Notes: generated by a model not told the origin, from the sequence alone. Numbered from the stretch's first letter, positions 9,770 through 22,462 are shown. The stretch: DNA of 64,000 nucleotides from Photobacterium ganghwense (GCF_003025595.1 NZ_PYMI01000006.1:1-64000), one strand, 5' to 3'. Made by a program: numbers and translations.

Positions 9770-10179
9770 CACATCACCGCCTTTGTTACGAATGTTGTCT
9801 TGATAGGTAGCTTACGTGCAGCAAGATCGAATGCTTCACGAGCCAGTGCTTCAGGAACACCATCCATTTCGTACAGAACTTTACCAGGTTGGATTTGAGC
9901 TACCCAGTACTCAACGTTACCTTTACCTTTACCTTGACGAACTTCAAGAGGCTTAGATGTAATTGGTTTGTCTGGGAAGATACGAATCCAGATTTGGCCC
10001 TGACGTTTGATGTGACGAGTCATCGCACGACGAGCTGCTTCGATCTGGCGAGCAGTAATACGGCCACGGCCAACTGCTTTAAGACCAAATGTACCGAAGC
10101 TTACGTCAGTACCGTTCGCTAGACCGCGGTTACGACCCTTATGAGTCTTGCGGAATTTAGTGCGTTTAGGTTGCAGCAT
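9769..10179 (-). CDS. rplP: 50S ribosomal protein L16
   Basis: Ribosomal protein L16 (136 residues), needed for A-site tRNA accommodation near the peptidyl transferase centre. The start at 10179 gives the conserved [19 protein letters not shown]; an in-frame TTG just upstream is not used in relatives. The segment [19 protein letters not shown] is diagnostic; its arginine (MTRHIKRQG region) is the usual hydroxylation neighbourhood in E. coli. It lies 11 bp after rpsC. Confidence 0.97.
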   Translation of the reverse strand: MLQPKRTKFRKTHKGRNRGLANGTDVSFGTFGLKAVGRGRITARQIEAARRAMTRHIKRQGQIWIRIFPDKPITSKPLEVRQGKGKGNVEYWVAQIQPGKVLYEMDGVPEALAREAFDLAARKLPIKTTFVTKAVM

Positions 10180-10190
10180 CAATAAACTCC

Positions 10191-10880
10191 TTATTTACGG
10201 CCTTTGCGCTGCTTCTTAGGCTTGTCAGCCTTTGGCTCTTCAACTGGCATGCCGCCCAGAACTTCACCTTTGAAGATCCAAACTTTAACGCCAATTACAC
10301 CGTATTGGGTGTGAGCCGAAGAAGTTGCGTAATCAATGTCAGCACGAAGAGTGTGTAGAGGTACACGACCTTCACGGTACCACTCAGAACGTGCGATTTC
10401 AGCACCGCCTAGACGGCCGCTTACTTCTACTTTGATACCTTTAGCGCCAAGGCGCATAGCGTTCTGTACTGCACGCTTCATAGCGCGACGGAACATAACG
10501 CGACGCTCTAGCTGAGACGCGATGCTGTCTGCAACTAGTTGACCGTCTAGCTCAGGCTTACGTACTTCTGCGATGTTGATCTGAGCTGGAACACCAGCGA
10601 TCTGAGCAACACGTGCACGTAGTTTTTCTACGTCTTCGCCTTTCTTACCGATTACAACGCCTGGACGAGCAGTGTGAATAGTTACACGGATGCTCTTAGC
10701 AGGACGCTCGATAACGATGCGTGACAGAGACGCTTTTGCTAGTTCCTTAGTTAGGAACTGACGTACCTTGAAGTCGCCGTCTAGGTTGTCAGCGAACTCT
10801 TGGCTGTTAGCAAACCAAGTGGTATTCCATGGCTTAACGATGCCAAGACGAATACCATTAGGATGTACTTTTTGACCCAT
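10191..10880 (-). CDS. rpsC: 30S ribosomal protein S3
   Basis: Ribosomal protein S3 (229 residues), part of the mRNA entry tunnel and helicase centre of the 30S subunit. A KH-2 domain carries the GxxG loop ([14 protein letters not shown], around residue 75). The C-terminal domain contains [17 protein letters not shown], and a lysine-rich tail follows. It lies 19 bp after rplV. Confidence 0.97.
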   Translation of the reverse strand: MGQKVHPNGIRLGIVKPWNTTWFANSQEFADNLDGDFKVRQFLTKELAKASLSRIVIERPAKSIRVTIHTARPGVVIGKKGEDVEKLRARVAQIAGVPAQINIAEVRKPELDGQLVADSIASQLERRVMFRRAMKRAVQNAMRLGAKGIKVEVSGRLGGAEIARSEWYREGRVPLHTLRADIDYATSSAHTQYGVIGVKVWIFKGEVLGGMPVEEPKADKPKKQRKGRK

Positions 10881-10899
10881 TGCTTTCTCTCCTAGTCTC

Positions 10900-11232
10900 T
10901 TAGCGGTCTGCTACAACAACAGTGATGTGGCTAGAACGCTTCAAGATGCGATCGGCACGGCCTTTAGCACGAGGCATAATACGCTTCATGGTAGGACCTT
11001 CATCAACGAAGATTTTCGCAACATTCAGATCGTCGATGTCTGCGCCTTCGTTGTGTTCTGCGTTAGCGATAGCAGACTCTAGAACTTTCTTGATCAGATC
11101 AGCAGCTTTTTTGTTGCTGAAAGTCAGAATTTCTAGAGCTTGTGCAACTGGCTTACCGCGCAGTTGATCTGCAACCAAACGTGCTTTCTGCGGTGAGATG
11201 CGAGCAAAGCGATGTTTAGCGATAGCTTCCAT
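10900..11232 (-). CDS. rplV: 50S ribosomal protein L22
   Basis: Ribosomal protein L22 (110 residues), whose extended beta-hairpin (around [20 protein letters not shown]) lines the nascent-peptide tunnel. Changes in that hairpin confer macrolide resistance in other bacteria; none is obvious. It lies between rpsS (14 bp) and rpsC in the S10 operon. Confidence 0.97.
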   Translation of the reverse strand: MEAIAKHRFARISPQKARLVADQLRGKPVAQALEILTFSNKKAADLIKKVLESAIANAEHNEGADIDDLNVAKIFVDEGPTMKRIMPRAKGRADRILKRSSHITVVVADR

Positions 11233-11246
11233 TACCTATACTCCTC

Positions 11247-11528
<282 letters not shown>

Positions 11529-11545
11529 TTATCCTCTGATATAAA

Positions 11546-12370
11546 TTACTTGTTACGACGACGTACGATGTACTTGTCGGTACGTTTGTTCTTACGAGTT
11601 TTGTAACCCTTAGTCGGTACACCCCATGGTGTCACTGGGTGACGACCACCAGAAGTACGACCTTCACCACCACCGTGTGGGTGGTCAACTGGGTTCATTA
11701 CAACACCACGTACAGTTGGACGAACACCGCGCCAACGTGAAGCACCAGCTTTACCTAGTTCACGTAGCATGTGTTCTGCGTTACCAACTTCACCAAGAGT
11801 CGCACGACCATCAGCAAGAACTTTACGCATCTCACCAGAACGCAGACGCAGAGTCACGTAAGTGCCTGCACGAGCAACGATCTGAGCGTATGCACCAGCT
11901 GAACGAGCCAGCTGAGCACCTTTACCAGGCTTCAGTTCAACACAGTGTACTGTTGAACCTACTGGGATGTTGCGCATTGGTAAAGTGTTACCAACTTTGA
12001 TCGCAGCATCTTCACCAGACTGGATAGCGTCACCAGCCTGCAGGCCTTTAGGCGCGATGATGTAGCGGCGTTCACCGTCTGCGTATAGTACCAGAGCGAT
12101 GTTTGCACTACGGTTTGGATCGTATTCTAGACGCTCAACTTTCGCTGGGATGCCATCTTTAGTACGTTTGAAGTCAATGATACGGTAAGCATTTTTGTTA
12201 CCACCACCGATGTGACGTACTGTGATACGACCGTTGTTGTTACGACCACCAGTCTTAGATTTTTTCTCTAGCAGTGGTGCGTACGGCTTACCCTTATGCA
12301 GGTCAGAGTTAACCACTTTAACTACGTGGCGACGACCTGGGGAAGTCGGCTTACATTTTACAATAGCCAT
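11546..12370 (-). CDS. rplB: 50S ribosomal protein L2
   Basis: Ribosomal protein L2 (274 residues), required for subunit association and near the peptidyl transferase centre. It has an OB-fold and an SH3-like domain. The signature [24 protein letters not shown] near residue 225 contains the histidine essential for activity (H229 in E. coli). It lies 18 bp after rplW. Confidence 0.98.
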   Translation of the reverse strand: MAIVKCKPTSPGRRHVVKVVNSDLHKGKPYAPLLEKKSKTGGRNNNGRITVRHIGGGNKNAYRIIDFKRTKDGIPAKVERLEYDPNRSANIALVLYADGERRYIIAPKGLQAGDAIQSGEDAAIKVGNTLPMRNIPVGSTVHCVELKPGKGAQLARSAGAYAQIVARAGTYVTLRLRSGEMRKVLADGRATLGEVGNAEHMLRELGKAGASRWRGVRPTVRGVVMNPVDHPHGGGEGRTSGGRHPVTPWGVPTKGYKTRKNKRTDKYIVRRRNK

Positions 12371-12388
12371 TCTTCTTTGCTCCTAGCC

Positions 12389-12691
12389 TTACTCTGCACT
12401 ACCAGCGAAGTCGATGTCTTGACCTTCTTTCAAGATCACATACGCTTTCTTCACGTCTGAACGACGGCCTTGACGCATGCCTTGACGCTTGGTCTTACCC
12501 TTAGTGATAAGAGTATTTACAGACTTAACTTCAACCTCGAACAGTTTTTCAACTGCTGCTTTGATCTCTTTCTTAGTTGCGTTCATCGCTACTTTGAAAA
12601 CGATAGTGTTACCGTTTTCTGCAGCCATAGTCGCTTTTTCAGAGATGTGCGGAGCACGCAGAACTTTCAGGATACGCTCTTCAGTGATCAT
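12389..12691 (-). CDS. rplW: 50S ribosomal protein L23
   Basis: Ribosomal protein L23 (100 residues), the docking site of trigger factor and SRP at the tunnel exit. The start [20 protein letters not shown] and the extended loop [20 protein letters not shown] are conserved. Its start overlaps the rplD stop by four bases (ATGA), so translation is coupled. Confidence 0.97.
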   Translation of the reverse strand: MITEERILKVLRAPHISEKATMAAENGNTIVFKVAMNATKKEIKAAVEKLFEVEVKSVNTLITKGKTKRQGMRQGRRSDVKKAYVILKEGQDIDFAGSAE

Positions 12692-13290
12692 GCCAGCATC
12701 TCCTCAACTTGTTTAACTGCATCAGCAGTCATCACAACTTTATCGAAAGCGATCAAGCTAACTGGGTCGATTGCCTTAGCATCACGAACGTCTACTTTGT
12801 ATAGGTTACGTGCAGCCAGGAACAGATTCTCATCTAGTTCGCCAGTTACGATCAGCGCGTCAGTCAGCTCAAGCTCTTTCAGCTTAGCAACCAGCGCTTT
12901 AGTTTTTGGTGCTTCGATTGAGAAGCTGTCTACAACAACCAGACGCTCTTGACGTACTAGTTCAGACAGGATGCTCTTCATCGCACCACGGTACATTTTC
13001 TTGTTAACTTTCTGGCTGTGGTCTTGTGGACGAGCAGCGAAAGTTACACCACCGGTACGCCATAGTGGGCTACGGATTGTACCTGCACGAGCGCGACCTG
13101 TACCTTTCTGGCGCCATGGCTTAGCGCCACCACCAGAAACGTCAGAACGGGTTTTCTGAGCACGAGTACCTTGACGAGCACCTGCTGCATAAGCAACAAC
13201 TACCTGATGTACAAGCGCTTCATTAAACTCACGCCCAAAAGTAGTTTCGGAGACAGTTAGCGCGTCAGCGCCTTTGACTACCAATTCCAT
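12688..13290 (-). CDS. rplD: 50S ribosomal protein L4
   Basis: Ribosomal protein L4 (200 residues), a tunnel-wall protein and, in E. coli and relatives, the autoregulator that binds the S10 leader to cause both attenuation and translational repression. The long loop (around [18 protein letters not shown]) reaches into the tunnel. It lies 16 bp after rplC. A leader of suitable size precedes rpsJ. Confidence 0.97.
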   Translation of the reverse strand: MELVVKGADALTVSETTFGREFNEALVHQVVVAYAAGARQGTRAQKTRSDVSGGGAKPWRQKGTGRARAGTIRSPLWRTGGVTFAARPQDHSQKVNKKMYRGAMKSILSELVRQERLVVVDSFSIEAPKTKALVAKLKELELTDALIVTGELDENLFLAARNLYKVDVRDAKAIDPVSLIAFDKVVMTADAVKQVEEMLA

Positions 13291-13306
13291 TACTAACTCC
13301 TCGACG

Positions 13307-13936
13307 TTACGCTTTAACAGCTGGTTTAACGATCACGTTACCGCCAGTTGCGCCTGGGACTGCACCTTTAATAAGAAGCAGGTTGCGCTCAGCGTCAACA
13401 CGTACGATCTCTAGGTTTTGAGTCGTTACACGCTCAGCACCCATGTGACCAGCCATTTTCTTGCCTTTAAATACGCGACCTGGAGTCTGACATTGACCGA
13501 TAGAACCAGGAGCACGGTGAGACAAGGAGTTACCGTGGGTCATATCTTGAGTACGGAAGTTCCAGCGCTTAACAGCACCTTGGAAACCTTTACCCTTAGA
13601 TGTACCAGTAACGTCTACTTTCTGAATTTCGTTGAACAGCTCAACAGTCAGCTCAGCGCCAACAGCGAACTCTTCGTTGTTCTCTAGACGGAATTCCCAA
13701 AGACCGCGACCAGCTTCAACACCTGCTTTCGCAAAGTGGCCAGCTTCTGGCTTAGAAACACGGTTAGCTTTCTTTGCACCAGCAGTTACCTGGATTGCGT
13801 TGTAGCCGTCAGTTTCAACAGTTTTAACCTGAGAAACACGGTTCGCTTCAACTTCAACCACAGTTACTGGGATAGAAACGCCATCTTCGGTAAATACGCG
13901 GGTCATGCCCACTTTACGACCGATTAGACCAATCAT
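13307..13936 (-). CDS. rplC: 50S ribosomal protein L3
   Basis: Ribosomal protein L3 (209 residues), an early assembly protein whose extension approaches the peptidyl transferase centre. The signature [20 protein letters not shown] and the glutamine of the [12 protein letters not shown] loop (the methylation site in E. coli) are present. It is the second gene of the S10 operon, 15 bp after rpsJ. Confidence 0.97.
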   Translation of the reverse strand: MIGLIGRKVGMTRVFTEDGVSIPVTVVEVEANRVSQVKTVETDGYNAIQVTAGAKKANRVSKPEAGHFAKAGVEAGRGLWEFRLENNEEFAVGAELTVELFNEIQKVDVTGTSKGKGFQGAVKRWNFRTQDMTHGNSLSHRAPGSIGQCQTPGRVFKGKKMAGHMGAERVTTQNLEIVRVDAERNLLLIKGAVPGATGGNVIVKPAVKA

Positions 13937-13951
13937 TCTCTTATCTCCCCA

Positions 13952-14498
<547 letters not shown>

Positions 14499-14504
14499 GC
14501 GAGC

Positions 14505-14532
14505 ATTATACAGGTCACAAAAAGGAACGCAA
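14505..14532 (-). promoter_or_regulatory. S10 operon promoter
   Basis: Minus-strand -35 TTGCGT (14527-14532) and perfect -10 TATAAT (14505-14510) are spaced by 16 bp, with a GC-containing discriminator (GCTCGCC). It drives the leader and the eleven genes from rpsJ to rpsQ. Confidence 0.85.
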
Positions 14533-14617
14533 GTAATGCTGCAAAAATAATCGTCAACCAATGGATATCGCTTACGAGGCCTTGCCCGAATGCGCCTCAG
14601 TAACAGCTATCGGCCAT

Positions 14618-14649
14618 AAAGAAACAGGGCAGCGATAATCGCTGCCCTG
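14618..14649 (-). terminator. Terminator after bfr
   Basis: An 11-bp perfect stem, CAGGGCAGCGA/TCGCTGCCCTG (14625-14649), is followed on the minus strand by TTTCTTT. It lies 55 bp beyond the bfr stop and separates it from the S10 promoter. Confidence 0.85.
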
Positions 14650-14703
14650 CCCCACTGTTGGATTCGACTATATGGCACGAATACAATGTCGCTCGGCTGA
14701 CCG

Positions 14704-15180
14704 TTAATCCTCGTCGACAATCTGAGCCTGGTTGTAATTTGCAATACCCATCCGCTCAATCAGATCGAGCTGAGTTTCCAACCAGTCGACATGCTCTTCT
14801 TCATCTTCAAGAATGTCCTGGAACAGATCGCGAGACACATAATCCCTCACCTCTTCTGCATAGGCGATGGCATCTCTCAAATCAGGTATAGCCGCCATCT
14901 CTAATGCTAAGTCACACTCCAGCATTTCCTGAGTGTCTTCACCAATATTAAGCTTTCCGAGGTCTTGTAAGTTTGGGATACCTTCGAGAAATAAAATCCG
15001 CTCAATCAGATGATCCGCATGGTTCATCTCATCAATAGACTCATCATATTCTTTTTTTGCCAGATGCTTTAGCCCCCAGTCCTTGTACATCCGGGCATGA
15101 AGGAAATACTGATTGATTGCAACGAGTTCGTTGCCGAGGACCTTGTTGAGGTGTTGGATGATTTTCGGATCAGCTTTCAT
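14704..15180 (-). CDS. bfr: Bacterioferritin
   Basis: Bacterioferritin (158 residues), a 24-subunit heme-containing iron store with ferroxidase activity in the cytoplasm. Visible ferroxidase ligands are Glu18, Glu51 and His54, with the [10 protein letters not shown] segment supplying a Glu/His pair near residue 127. Met52 is the axial heme ligand. It lies 72 bp after bfd, the ferredoxin that releases stored iron. The same pair sits between tufA and the S10 operon in E. coli. The gap holds a 7-bp dyad (15201-15219). Confidence 0.97.
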   Translation of the reverse strand: MKADPKIIQHLNKVLGNELVAINQYFLHARMYKDWGLKHLAKKEYDESIDEMNHADHLIERILFLEGIPNLQDLGKLNIGEDTQEMLECDLALEMAAIPDLRDAIAYAEEVRDYVSRDLFQDILEDEEEHVDWLETQLDLIERMGIANYNQAQIVDED

Positions 15181-15200
15181 TACAAAACACTCCTCTGTCA

Positions 15201-15219
15201 GTTCTATAAAGCATAGAAC
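15201..15219. promoter_or_regulatory. Dyad GTTCTAT-N5-ATAGAAC between bfd and bfr
   Basis: A perfect 7-bp inverted repeat with a 5-nt centre lies about 20 bp upstream of the bfr start codon. It could be an operator or a small mRNA hairpin. It has no U-tract, so it is not an ordinary terminator. I cannot assign a regulator. Confidence 0.4.
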
Positions 15220-15252
15220 CGATCAGTTGAGTGTCAAAAAGCAGCCGTTTGA

Positions 15253-15441
15253 TTAGCAGGCTTTTTTATAACTGGGGGTTAGGGTCTGTTCAATAATCGT
15301 TTTAGCCTGGCGAATGCACTTGCCACACTGCGAACCCAGCGGAGTCACCTGACGGATTCCACGAATGTCGGTAATTCCTTCTTGCTGAGTCAGTTTAATA
15401 ATTTTTTTATCGGAAATACCGTGGCAAAGACAAACGTACAT
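15253..15441 (-). CDS. bfd: Bacterioferritin-associated ferredoxin
   Basis: A [2Fe-2S] protein of 62 residues (MYVCLCHGISDKKI...) that in characterised bacteria reduces bacterioferritin to mobilise its iron. The four cluster cysteines have the Bfd spacing: Cys4, Cys6, Cys39 and Cys42 (C-x-C ... CGKC). I start at the ATG at 15441, with GGAG seven bases upstream; the GTG two codons earlier is too close. It is upstream of bfr on the same strand. Confidence 0.94.
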   Translation of the reverse strand: MYVCLCHGISDKKIIKLTQQEGITDIRGIRQVTPLGSQCGKCIRQAKTIIEQTLTPSYKKAC

Positions 15442-15800
15442 ACTCACTCCATCGCCTTAATTAACACAGCAAATATAAACAAGAATTGTTTTCATTACTA
15501 GTTATAGGGTGGTGAGTTTTTATACCATTTAAGATGTATATACCCCGAGGTATTCCCCAAAAGAATATAACTACATCTATGTAGACTAACTAAGACACGT
15601 TTTGGTATTGACGGTATCAGTCTAACATCAGCATAAAAAGTGCCCCTAATTGCGAGTTAGAGAATGGATGTGTGTCATGCAGCGACGCCTTTAACGAAGT
15701 GCATTCATCAGTAACAAAGACGATGAGTACCGCCACGCAGCCATTACAGCCTCAGCAAAACCGCTGAAGAAAGAAGAAAGAAGAATCATATGGCACAAAT
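15442..15800. other. Intergenic region between tufA and bfd; possible Fur-like site
   Basis: No gene is credible in this stretch. Near bfd (about 15478-15500) the minus strand reads TGAAAACAATTCTTG, which matches a Fur-box half-site pattern only moderately (about 9 of 14 positions). A palindrome CTACATCTATGTAG lies at 15571-15584. Iron control of bfd by Fur is known in enteric bacteria, but this site is only a candidate. Confidence 0.3.
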
Positions 15801-15802
15801 AC

Positions 15803-15829
15803 AAAAAAGGGAGCCGAAGCTCCCTTTTT
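15803..15829 (-). terminator. Terminator of the str operon (after tufA)
   Basis: A stem AAGGGAGC/GCTCCCTT with a CGAA/TTCG tetraloop is flanked by T/A runs (15804-15829). It is a classic intrinsic terminator 28 bp after the tuf stop. Confidence 0.92.
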
Positions 15830-15856
15830 CAGGTATGTCTTTAAGACAATCGCAAA

Positions 15857-17041
15857 TTAAGCGATGATCGAAGCAACAACACCAGCACCAACTGTACGGC
15901 CACCTTCACGGATTGCGAAGCGTAGACCTTCGTCCATCGCGATTGGCGCGATCAGAGTTACAGTCATAGATACGTTGTCGCCTGGCATTACCATCTCAAC
16001 GCCTTCTGGCAGTTCGATAGTACCAGTCACGTCAGTAGTACGGAAGTAGAACTGTGGACGGTAGCCTTTGAAGAACGGCGTGTGACGGCCACCTTCGTCT
16101 TTAGACAGAACGTAGATTTCTGAAGTGAAAGTAGTGTGTGGAGTGATTGAACCTGGCTTAGCCAGAACCTGACCACGCTCAACTTCGTCACGCTTAGTAC
16201 CACGCAGAAGAACACCAACGTTCTCACCAGCACGGCCTTCGTCCAGAAGCTTACGGAACATCTCAACGCCAGTACAAGTAGTCGTGATAGTATCTTTGAT
16301 ACCAACGATTGCTACTTCGTCACCTACGCGAACGATACCTTGCTCAACACGACCAGTTACAACAGTACCACGGCCTTGGATTGAGAATACGTCTTCGATT
16401 GGCAGGATGAACGGCTTGTCGATTGCACGCTCTGGCTCTGGGATGTAAGAATCCAGTGCTTCAGCCAGCTCAACGATTTTCTCTTCCCACTGAGCTTCGC
16501 CATTCAGCGCGCCCAGAGCAGAACCCATGATTACTGGGCAGTCGTCGCCTGGGAAGTCGTACTCAGACAGAAGTTCACGAACTTCCATCTCAACCAGCTC
16601 AAGCAGCTCTTCGTCATCAACCATGTCACACTTGTTCATGAACACGATGATGTAAGGGATACCAACCTGACGGCCTAGCAGGATGTGCTCACGAGTCTGT
16701 GGCATTGGGCCATCAGTAGCAGCAACAACTAGGATACCACCGTCCATCTGAGCAGCACCGGTGATCATGTTCTTAACGTAGTCGGCGTGTCCTGGGCAGT
16801 CTACGTGTGCGTAGTGGCGAGTAGGAGTATCGTACTCTACGTGAGAAGTAGAGATTGTGATACCACGCTCACGCTCTTCAGGCGCGTTATCGATAGATGC
16901 GAAGTCACGCGCTGCGCCGCCGTATACTTTAGCCAGTACAGTACAGATAGCAGCAGTCAGAGTAGTTTTACCGTGGTCAACGTGGCCGATAGTACCAACG
17001 TTAACGTGCGGTTTCGTACGTTCAAATTTTTCTTTAGACAC
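15857..17041 (-). CDS. tufA: Elongation factor Tu (GTG start)
   Basis: EF-Tu (394 residues) delivers aminoacyl-tRNA to the ribosome as a GTP complex. G1 [10 protein letters not shown]3 DCPGHADYV and G4 NKCDMVD are intact, as is the effector region (ERERGITI). The start is GTG, as in E. coli tufA. Codon use is extremely biased, as expected of the most abundant protein. It is the last gene of the str operon, 109 bp after fusA; a second tuf copy is likely elsewhere but is not in this window. Confidence 0.98.
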   Translation of the reverse strand: MSKEKFERTKPHVNVGTIGHVDHGKTTLTAAICTVLAKVYGGAARDFASIDNAPEERERGITISTSHVEYDTPTRHYAHVDCPGHADYVKNMITGAAQMDGGILVVAATDGPMPQTREHILLGRQVGIPYIIVFMNKCDMVDDEELLELVEMEVRELLSEYDFPGDDCPVIMGSALGALNGEAQWEEKIVELAEALDSYIPEPERAIDKPFILPIEDVFSIQGRGTVVTGRVEQGIVRVGDEVAIVGIKDTITTTCTGVEMFRKLLDEGRAGENVGVLLRGTKRDEVERGQVLAKPGSITPHTTFTSEIYVLSKDEGGRHTPFFKGYRPQFYFRTTDVTGTIELPEGVEMVMPGDNVSMTVTLIAPIAMDEGLRFAIREGGRTVGAGVVASIIA

Positions 17042-17150
17042 GATCGTGTTCCTTCCTAGTTGTGATACGCCCCACCGGATTAAATATGGGGCGCGTCAGA
17101 AGTTGCTATTTTATGCGCCAACAGCCATTGGCGCAATACAGATATTGCGA

Positions 17151-19247
17151 TTAACCACGCTCTGCGATGATAGCGTCGGCGATATTCTTAGGAACTTCGG
17201 CGTATTCACAAAATTCCATAGAGTATGACGCACGACCCTGAGTCGCTGAACGCAGGTCAGTTGCGTAACCAAACATCGCAGACAATGGCACTTTAGCACG
17301 GATGATCTTCAGACCTGCTGGGCCCTCATCCATACCTTCGATCATGCCGCGGCGACGGTTCAGGTCACCAACAACATCACCCATCCAATCTTCTGGAGTT
17401 GTTACTTCAACTTTCATCAATGGCTCAAGAATCACTGGGGACGCCTGCAGGGCACCCTTCTTGAAGGCCATAGAACCGGCAATCTTAAATGCCATTTCGT
17501 TGGAGTCAACGTCGTGGTAAGAGCCGTCAAACAGGGTCGCTTTGACATCCAGTACAGGATAGCCCGCCAACACACCGTTATTCATCTGCTCTTCGATACC
17601 TTTAGCAACAGCACCGATGTACTCTTTTGGTACCACACCACCAACAACTTCATCCACGAATACGAAGCCTTCATTTGGTTCTGAAGGTTCGATTTTCAGC
17701 CATACGTGACCATATTGACCGCGACCACCAGACTGGCGAACAAATTTACCTTCCACTTCCGTTTTACCACGGATAGTTTCACGGTACGCCACCTGAGGTT
17801 TACCAACGTTACATTCAACGCTGAACTCACGCTTCATACGATCAACGATGATATCCAGGTGCAGTTCACCCATACCTGAAATCAGTGTCTGACCAGATTC
17901 GTCATCGGTTTCAACACGGAACGATGGATCTTCAGCAGCCAGTTTACCCAGCGCGACACCCATTCTTTCCTGGTCAGCTTTGGAGCGAGGCTCTACAGCA
18001 ATCTGGATTACCGGCTCTGGGAATTCCATACGCTCTAGAACTACTTTATGGTCAAGATCACACAGTGTGTCACCGGTGGTCACATTTTTCAGACCGATTG
18101 CAGCGGCGATATCGCCGGCGCGAATTTCTTTGATCTCTTCACGCTTGTTCGAGTGCATCTGTACGATACGACCGAAACGCTCGCGTTTCTCTTTTACAGA
18201 GTTGTAGACAGTATCACCTGAATTCACAACCCCAGAGTAAACACGCATGAAGGTCAGGCTACCAACAAATGGGTCAGTAGCGATTTTGAATGCCAGCGCA
18301 GAGAACGGTTCGTCATCGCTTGAATGACGCTCAATTACGTTACCGAGCTCATCTTCACCACGAATCGATTTCACGTCCGTTGGTGCAGGCAGGAATTCAA
18401 CAACAGCATCCAGAACAGCCTGAACACCTTTGTTCTTAAATGCAGAACCACAAGTAGCCAGTACGATTTCGTTCGCCAGCGTACGCTGACGCAGACCAGC
18501 TTTAATCTCTGCTTCTGACAGCTCACCTTCTTCCAGGTATTTGTCCATCAGTTCTTCAGAGGCTTCAGCGGCAGCTTCTACCAGGTTCTGACGATATTCT
18601 TCTGCAAGTTCAAGCATATCGGCCGGAATGCTTTCATAGGTAAATGACATACCCTGATCGCTTTCATTCCAGTTGATAGACTTCATCTTGATCAGATCGA
18701 TAACGCCTTTGAATTCGTCTTCAGCACCAATATTCAATTGAATCGGCACTGGGTTTGCGCCAAGACGGTTTTTAATCTGCTCGACCACGCGCAGGAAGTC
18801 AGCACCAGCACGGTCCATCTTGTTCACGAATACCATACGAGGTACATGGTATTTATCAGCCTGACGCCAAACGGTTTCAGACTGAGGCTCTACACCGGAT
18901 GAACCACAGAAAACCACTACCGCACCGTCAAGCACACGCAGTGAACGCTCTACCTCAATGGTAAAGTCAACGTGTCCAGGGGTATCGATGATGTTGATGC
19001 GGTGCTCAGGGAATTGCGCTTCCATACCACGCCAGAAGGTCGTAGTTGCAGCAGATGTGATTGTGATACCACGCTCCTGCTCCTGCTCCATCCAGTCCAT
19101 GGTAGCTGCGCCGTCGTGAACCTCACCAATCTTGTGAGACAAGCCTGTGTAGAACAGGATACGCTCGGTAGTTGTCGTTTTACCGGCGTCAACGTGAGCA
19201 CAAATACCGATGTTGCGGTAGCGCTCGATAGGCGTTTTACGAGCCAC
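17151..19247 (-). CDS. fusA: Elongation factor G (GTG start)
   Basis: EF-G (698 residues) is the translocase GTPase that moves tRNAs and mRNA after peptide transfer and, with RRF, recycles ribosomes. Motifs [23 protein letters not shown] and NKMDRAGA mark the GTPase domain; domains II to V follow, with [12 protein letters not shown] in domain IV. The start is GTG ([15 protein letters not shown]). It lies between rpsG (90 bp) and tufA in the str operon. Confidence 0.98.
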   Translation of the reverse strand: MARKTPIERYRNIGICAHVDAGKTTTTERILFYTGLSHKIGEVHDGAATMDWMEQEQERGITITSAATTTFWRGMEAQFPEHRINIIDTPGHVDFTIEVERSLRVLDGAVVVFCGSSGVEPQSETVWRQADKYHVPRMVFVNKMDRAGADFLRVVEQIKNRLGANPVPIQLNIGAEDEFKGVIDLIKMKSINWNESDQGMSFTYESIPADMLELAEEYRQNLVEAAAEASEELMDKYLEEGELSEAEIKAGLRQRTLANEIVLATCGSAFKNKGVQAVLDAVVEFLPAPTDVKSIRGEDELGNVIERHSSDDEPFSALAFKIATDPFVGSLTFMRVYSGVVNSGDTVYNSVKEKRERFGRIVQMHSNKREEIKEIRAGDIAAAIGLKNVTTGDTLCDLDHKVVLERMEFPEPVIQIAVEPRSKADQERMGVALGKLAAEDPSFRVETDDESGQTLISGMGELHLDIIVDRMKREFSVECNVGKPQVAYRETIRGKTEVEGKFVRQSGGRGQYGHVWLKIEPSEPNEGFVFVDEVVGGVVPKEYIGAVAKGIEEQMNNGVLAGYPVLDVKATLFDGSYHDVDSNEMAFKIAGSMAFKKGALQASPVILEPLMKVEVTTPEDWMGDVVGDLNRRRGMIEGMDEGPAGLKIIRAKVPLSAMFGYATDLRSATQGRASYSMEFCEYAEVPKNIADAIIAERG

Positions 19248-19337
19248 GGCAGTATCCTCTTACTAAGGGGTACCTTAGAATACGGGTGAGGCGCAGCAAG
19301 CCATGCTTGCTGCGCCTGGTCGGTATTACCGGGTATA

Positions 19338-19829
<492 letters not shown>

Positions 19830-19903
19830 TCAGGTTATCCAAAACTTTTCAGTTTCTTCAAAAATAAAATAATTTGTGTTTGGCCTTACTTAACGGAAAT
19901 CCA

Positions 19904-20395
<492 letters not shown>

Positions 20396-20456
20396 TCAAA
20401 TGATCATTTCTTAGGCAGGCTAATTCGGTGGTTGTTTCGCCCGTTTTTAGCGGGTT

Positions 20457-20750
20457 TTAGTCCCATTTCATCTGGGTTTCGTGAGCTTCGGTTAGCGAAA
20501 CAAAACCTTGATAATCAACGCCTTCAAAACCCTCCCCCAGGCGACCTACCAACCCTCTGGCGTGCAGATCCGGTAACAGGACAGAAATTGTGATGCCCTG
20601 ATCGCGCAGGACGGTCAGCGCGTCAAAATTCGCCGTTATGGCTAAAACTGCATCTTGAATCAGCAGAACAGCGTCATCCGCGACGATCGTCGACAGACTT
20701 TGTTCAAGTGCACGGCTCTGAAACGGGGAGCTGGTGAAGATATGGAGCAT
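20457..20750 (-). CDS. tusB: Sulfur relay protein TusB
   Basis: TusB/DsrH-like protein (97 residues), a subunit of the TusBCD hexamer that passes persulfide sulfur from TusA to TusE for 2-thiolation of U34 in tRNAs for Lys, Glu and Gln. It begins MLHIFTSSPFQSRALEQ, the family pattern. It lies 7 bp after tusC and just upstream of the str promoter, the same position as in E. coli. Confidence 0.93.
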   Translation of the reverse strand: MLHIFTSSPFQSRALEQSLSTIVADDAVLLIQDAVLAITANFDALTVLRDQGITISVLLPDLHARGLVGRLGEGFEGVDYQGFVSLTEAHETQMKWD

Positions 20751-20757
20751 AGTGGCC

Positions 20758-21114
20758 TCAGAAAGTCAGAATGCGCTGGCAGGCATGCAAGTGGGCAGAA
20801 AAGACTTCCGGCTCACAGACCGTGACGTCGATAAGCAGACTGGACGGTTCCACACCCCGCTCTTCCAGTGAACGGCGGCAGACATAAATCTGCTCAATGT
20901 CATAGAGATCCAGCATTTTGAACGTCGCAATATAGTCGCGGGACAGGATCGCTTGTGGCGTCTGGTTTGCCAGCAGCTGCATCACACCATCGGCGTGGAA
21001 AAAGACCGCGATATCTTCGCTGTAAGCCGAAGTGGCCAATACAGCGTCCAGTCCTTCTCGCCCGCTGGCACTGCCGTGCGGGGCGGTGCGAAATACAAAA
21101 CCCAGTGTTTTCAT
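20758..21114 (-). CDS. tusC: Sulfur relay protein TusC
   Basis: TusC/DsrF-like protein (118 residues), the structural subunit of the TusBCD complex. The start MKTLGFVFRTAPHGSASGREGLDAVLATSAY is typical of the DsrE/F fold. It lies between tusD (11 bp) and tusB (7 bp), so the three are one transcript. Confidence 0.93.
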   Translation of the reverse strand: MKTLGFVFRTAPHGSASGREGLDAVLATSAYSEDIAVFFHADGVMQLLANQTPQAILSRDYIATFKMLDLYDIEQIYVCRRSLEERGVEPSSLLIDVTVCEPEVFSAHLHACQRILTF

Positions 21115-21125
21115 GTGTTGTTCCG

Positions 21126-21518
21126 TTAAAACTGAATCACGCGATCGGCGGTCAGCATGGCCTCAGCCAAGCCGCCCAGTCCGGCCTGTTCAAAACCTTC
21201 CGCCAGATTGGTTGTCGGTAGCTGGTTTTGAGTGGCTTCCTGCTGACCCACAATACCGCGTCGCAGGGCAGCCGCGACGCAGGTTTGCAGCTCAACGCCA
21301 TGGCTGCGGGCTAGCTGTTGCCAGGCCGCAACCAGATCGAACTCATCCGACGCCGGTGCCGTCAGTGCCGACCCATTGTGCACACCGTCCTGGTAGAAAA
21401 AAATCCGGGACAGGCTATGGCCTTTCGCCAACACGGCCTCGGCAAACTGATAGGCCGAACGGGCGGCCTGGGTACCGTACGCCGGCCCCTGCACGACCAG
21501 CACGTAGGTCAGGCTCAT
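21126..21518 (-). CDS. tusD: Sulfur relay protein TusD
   Basis: TusD/DsrE-like protein (130 residues), the catalytic subunit that carries sulfur as a persulfide. The expected cysteine is in [13 protein letters not shown] (about residue 80). The N-terminal [26 protein letters not shown] is the family pattern. Its start overlaps the stop of the upstream YheO gene by four bases (ATGA), so the two are translationally coupled. Confidence 0.93.
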   Translation of the reverse strand: MSLTYVLVVQGPAYGTQAARSAYQFAEAVLAKGHSLSRIFFYQDGVHNGSALTAPASDEFDLVAAWQQLARSHGVELQTCVAAALRRGIVGQQEATQNQLPTTNLAEGFEQAGLGGLAEAMLTADRVIQF

Positions 21519-22237
21519 TTTTCGCCATCCTCGGTTTTACGCTGGCGGATATACAGATACACGGTGTGCTTGGAAATGTTCAGACGATCAGCCACGCGGT
21601 TAATGGCATCTTTGATATCAAAGATCCCTTTATCGAACAGCTCCATCACAATCTGACGGTTCTTCGCGTTGTTCGACACGTTCTTATCCGCATTGATTTC
21701 TTCGATGGTTCGCTCAACGGTCTGGTCCACCAGCTCATCCACATCACTGGCAAAGTTCACGGTCGATGCGGCCTGCTTGGCTTCATCGGTTGGCATGAAG
21801 GATTGCAGAATTTGCGAGAATGGCGCATCCAGATTGACGTTAATACACAGCAGACCGATGATGCTGTTATCCGCATTGCGAATGGCAATGGTGATCGATT
21901 TCATCAGCGCACCGCCTTTTGCCCGGGTGAAGTAGGCGCGGGAGAAATTGCGCTCCGAGCCTTCGATATCCCGCAGCATTCGCAGTGCCAGGTCTGTGAT
22001 CGGCGAGCCGACTTTACGGCCGGTATTCTCACCGTTGGCAATCTTAATCGCTGACGTATTCAGATCCGCCAGCGAGTGCAGCACGATCTCACAGAACGGG
22101 CCGATCAGGGCGGCCAGTCCATCTACCACCGCCTCGTAAGAACGTAAAATCGTGTAATCATGCTCACTGAAAGCACGGGGCTCGATCAGGTCACTCTCGA
22201 CCATCACCTCAGAGCCAAAGTTGTCTGTAGAAACCAC
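21515..22237 (-). CDS. YheO-like PAS-HTH DNA-binding protein
   Basis: A 240-residue cytoplasmic protein of the YheO family. An N-terminal PAS-like region (about 20-135, [27 protein letters not shown] onward in spirit) is followed by a C-terminal helix-turn-helix ([19 protein letters not shown]). I choose the GTG at 22237, preceded by AAGGAAG, because it gives the same length as E. coli YheO; an ATG at 22204 is the alternative. It overlaps tusD by four bases. Its ligand and targets are unknown to me; the context suggests a link with sulfur relay or translation. Confidence 0.85.
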   Translation of the reverse strand: MVSTDNFGSEVMVESDLIEPRAFSEHDYTILRSYEAVVDGLAALIGPFCEIVLHSLADLNTSAIKIANGENTGRKVGSPITDLALRMLRDIEGSERNFSRAYFTRAKGGALMKSITIAIRNADNSIIGLLCINVNLDAPFSQILQSFMPTDEAKQAASTVNFASDVDELVDQTVERTIEEINADKNVSNNAKNRQIVMELFDKGIFDIKDAINRVADRLNISKHTVYLYIRQRKTEDGEK

Positions 22238-22435
22238 TCGTCTTCTTCCTTGCTCAATCCCATTGTATTTAGCTTCAGCTGCCGACTGGGAAAACGAAAA
22301 TAAATAGAATGGGCTAGTCCTGCCCTGCCGGTTGATGCAGCAGTGGACCATACAATTCAAATCTTGCTTGCAAGTTTATCAGAATAATGACAGGAGCCTG
22401 AATACTTGATAGCCACGAATCCTGCTGTAATGCAC

Positions 22436-22462
22436 AAAAAACCCGGCTTGAGCCGGGTTTTT
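22436..22462. terminator. Terminator after fkpA (symmetrical)
   Basis: An 11-bp stem AAAAACCCGGC/GCCGGGTTTTT with a 4-nt loop lies 58 bp after the fkpA stop on the minus strand. The A/T flanks make it functional in both directions. It separates fkpA from the yheO-tusDCB unit. Confidence 0.9.
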
